This document shows positions 6,637 through 6,802 of a stretch of DNA of 6,802 bases, one piece after another (position 1 is the first letter of the stretch; every line of letters begins with the position of its first letter). Source of the stretch: Chloroflexota bacterium (GTDB lineage Bacteria; Chloroflexota; Limnocylindria; Limnocylindrales; CSP1-4); the NCBI GenBank assembly GCA_013694835.1, contig JACDBP010000385.1:1-6802 (forward strand). The letters are read 5' to 3'. The translations under genes were made by a program, and so were the position numbers. The notes beneath the pieces were generated by a model. That model ran no database searches. It was not told the origin of the DNA and saw only the letters and a program-made list of their open reading frames with translations.

Positions 6637-6802
6637 GTGACGATCCAGCCCATCGTGATGCTCGGCGACGCCCGGCTCCGCCTCAAGGGCAAGCCGGTCG
6701 ACAGCTTCGGAAGGTACCTCCACGAGCTGCTCGACGACCTGACCCAGACGATGCGAGCGGCGCCGGGGGTCGGACTCGCGGCGCCCCAGATCGGCGTGGC
6801 GC
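6637..6802 (+). CDS. def: Peptide deformylase, N-terminal 55 residues (3' truncated by window edge)
   Basis: This metalloenzyme removes the formyl group from the initiator methionine of nascent proteins at the ribosome exit. The visible part reads VTIQPIVMLGDARLRLKGKP at the N-terminus, the usual family opening (P-I-V-x-x-G-D-x-x-L-R-x-x-x-x-P-V). An amphipathic helix follows and then motif 1, GVGLAAPQ, at residues 44-51, whose Gln lies in the active site. The metal-binding motifs EGCLS and HExDH would lie beyond the window, so catalytic competence cannot be judged here. GTG 6637 puts the conserved start in the right place; in-frame GTG and ATG at 6655 and 6658 would cut into the conserved PIV region. 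There is no Shine-Dalgarno upstream, and a TATACT element 7 bases before the GTG suggests a leaderless mRNA. The priA-def neighbourhood, often followed by fmt, is common in bacteria. Confidence 0.92.
   Translation, partial: MTIQPIVMLGDARLRLKGKPVDSFGRYLHELLDDLTQTMRAAPGVGLAAPQIGVA

Noticed and set aside
6605..6640. Intrinsic terminator between priA and def
   Set aside because: No stable hairpin followed by a T-run is present. The short AT-rich patch fits a -10 element better.
1..6802. Defence system, mobile element, CRISPR array or other undescribed system
   Set aside because: Every gene is a recognisable core housekeeping gene in one collinear block with no spare space. No direct repeats, terminal inverted repeats, integrase or compositional break were seen.

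Overview
This 6.8 kb window is very GC-rich and almost entirely coding. It holds six collinear plus-strand housekeeping genes: ileS (3' part), lspA, rluD, gmk, priA and def (5' part). There is no rRNA, tRNA, CRISPR array, transposase or phage gene, and no stretch over 300 bases without a gene. The longest non-coding gaps are 23 and 24 bases. The GC content, all-GTG starts, type 2-like isoleucyl-tRNA synthetase with a divergent KMSKS loop, and a probable leaderless gene suggest a high-GC Chloroflexota (for example the Limnocylindria/Ellin6529 group) or a related actinobacterium-like lineage. That placement is inference from motif style and was not tested by any search.

Layout: bases 2-1912 encode the C-terminal ~636 residues of IleS. 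lspA (1912-2514), rluD (2511-3482) and gmk (3479-4099) follow with stop/start overlaps of 1, 4 and 4 bases, so the first four genes look like one translationally coupled transcription unit. A 23-base gap with a 12-base perfect palindrome and a strong Shine-Dalgarno leads to priA (4123-6612). A 24-base gap then contains a TATACT hexamer 7 bases before the GTG of def (6637-end), which has no Shine-Dalgarno. This fits a separate promoter giving a leaderless def mRNA.

Functionally the genes serve core information processing and envelope maintenance: Ile-tRNA charging, lipoprotein signal peptide removal, rRNA pseudouridylation, GMP to GDP conversion, replication restart, and N-terminal deformylation. 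The set resembles two common bacterial neighbourhoods joined together (ileS-lspA-rluD and gmk-...-priA-def). rpoZ and coaBC, often found between gmk and priA, are absent here.

I found no undescribed multi-gene system. The points worth checking are the remodelled adenylate-site motifs of IleS, the leaderless def start, the uniform GTG starts, and small motif departures in Gmk, PriA and LspA.
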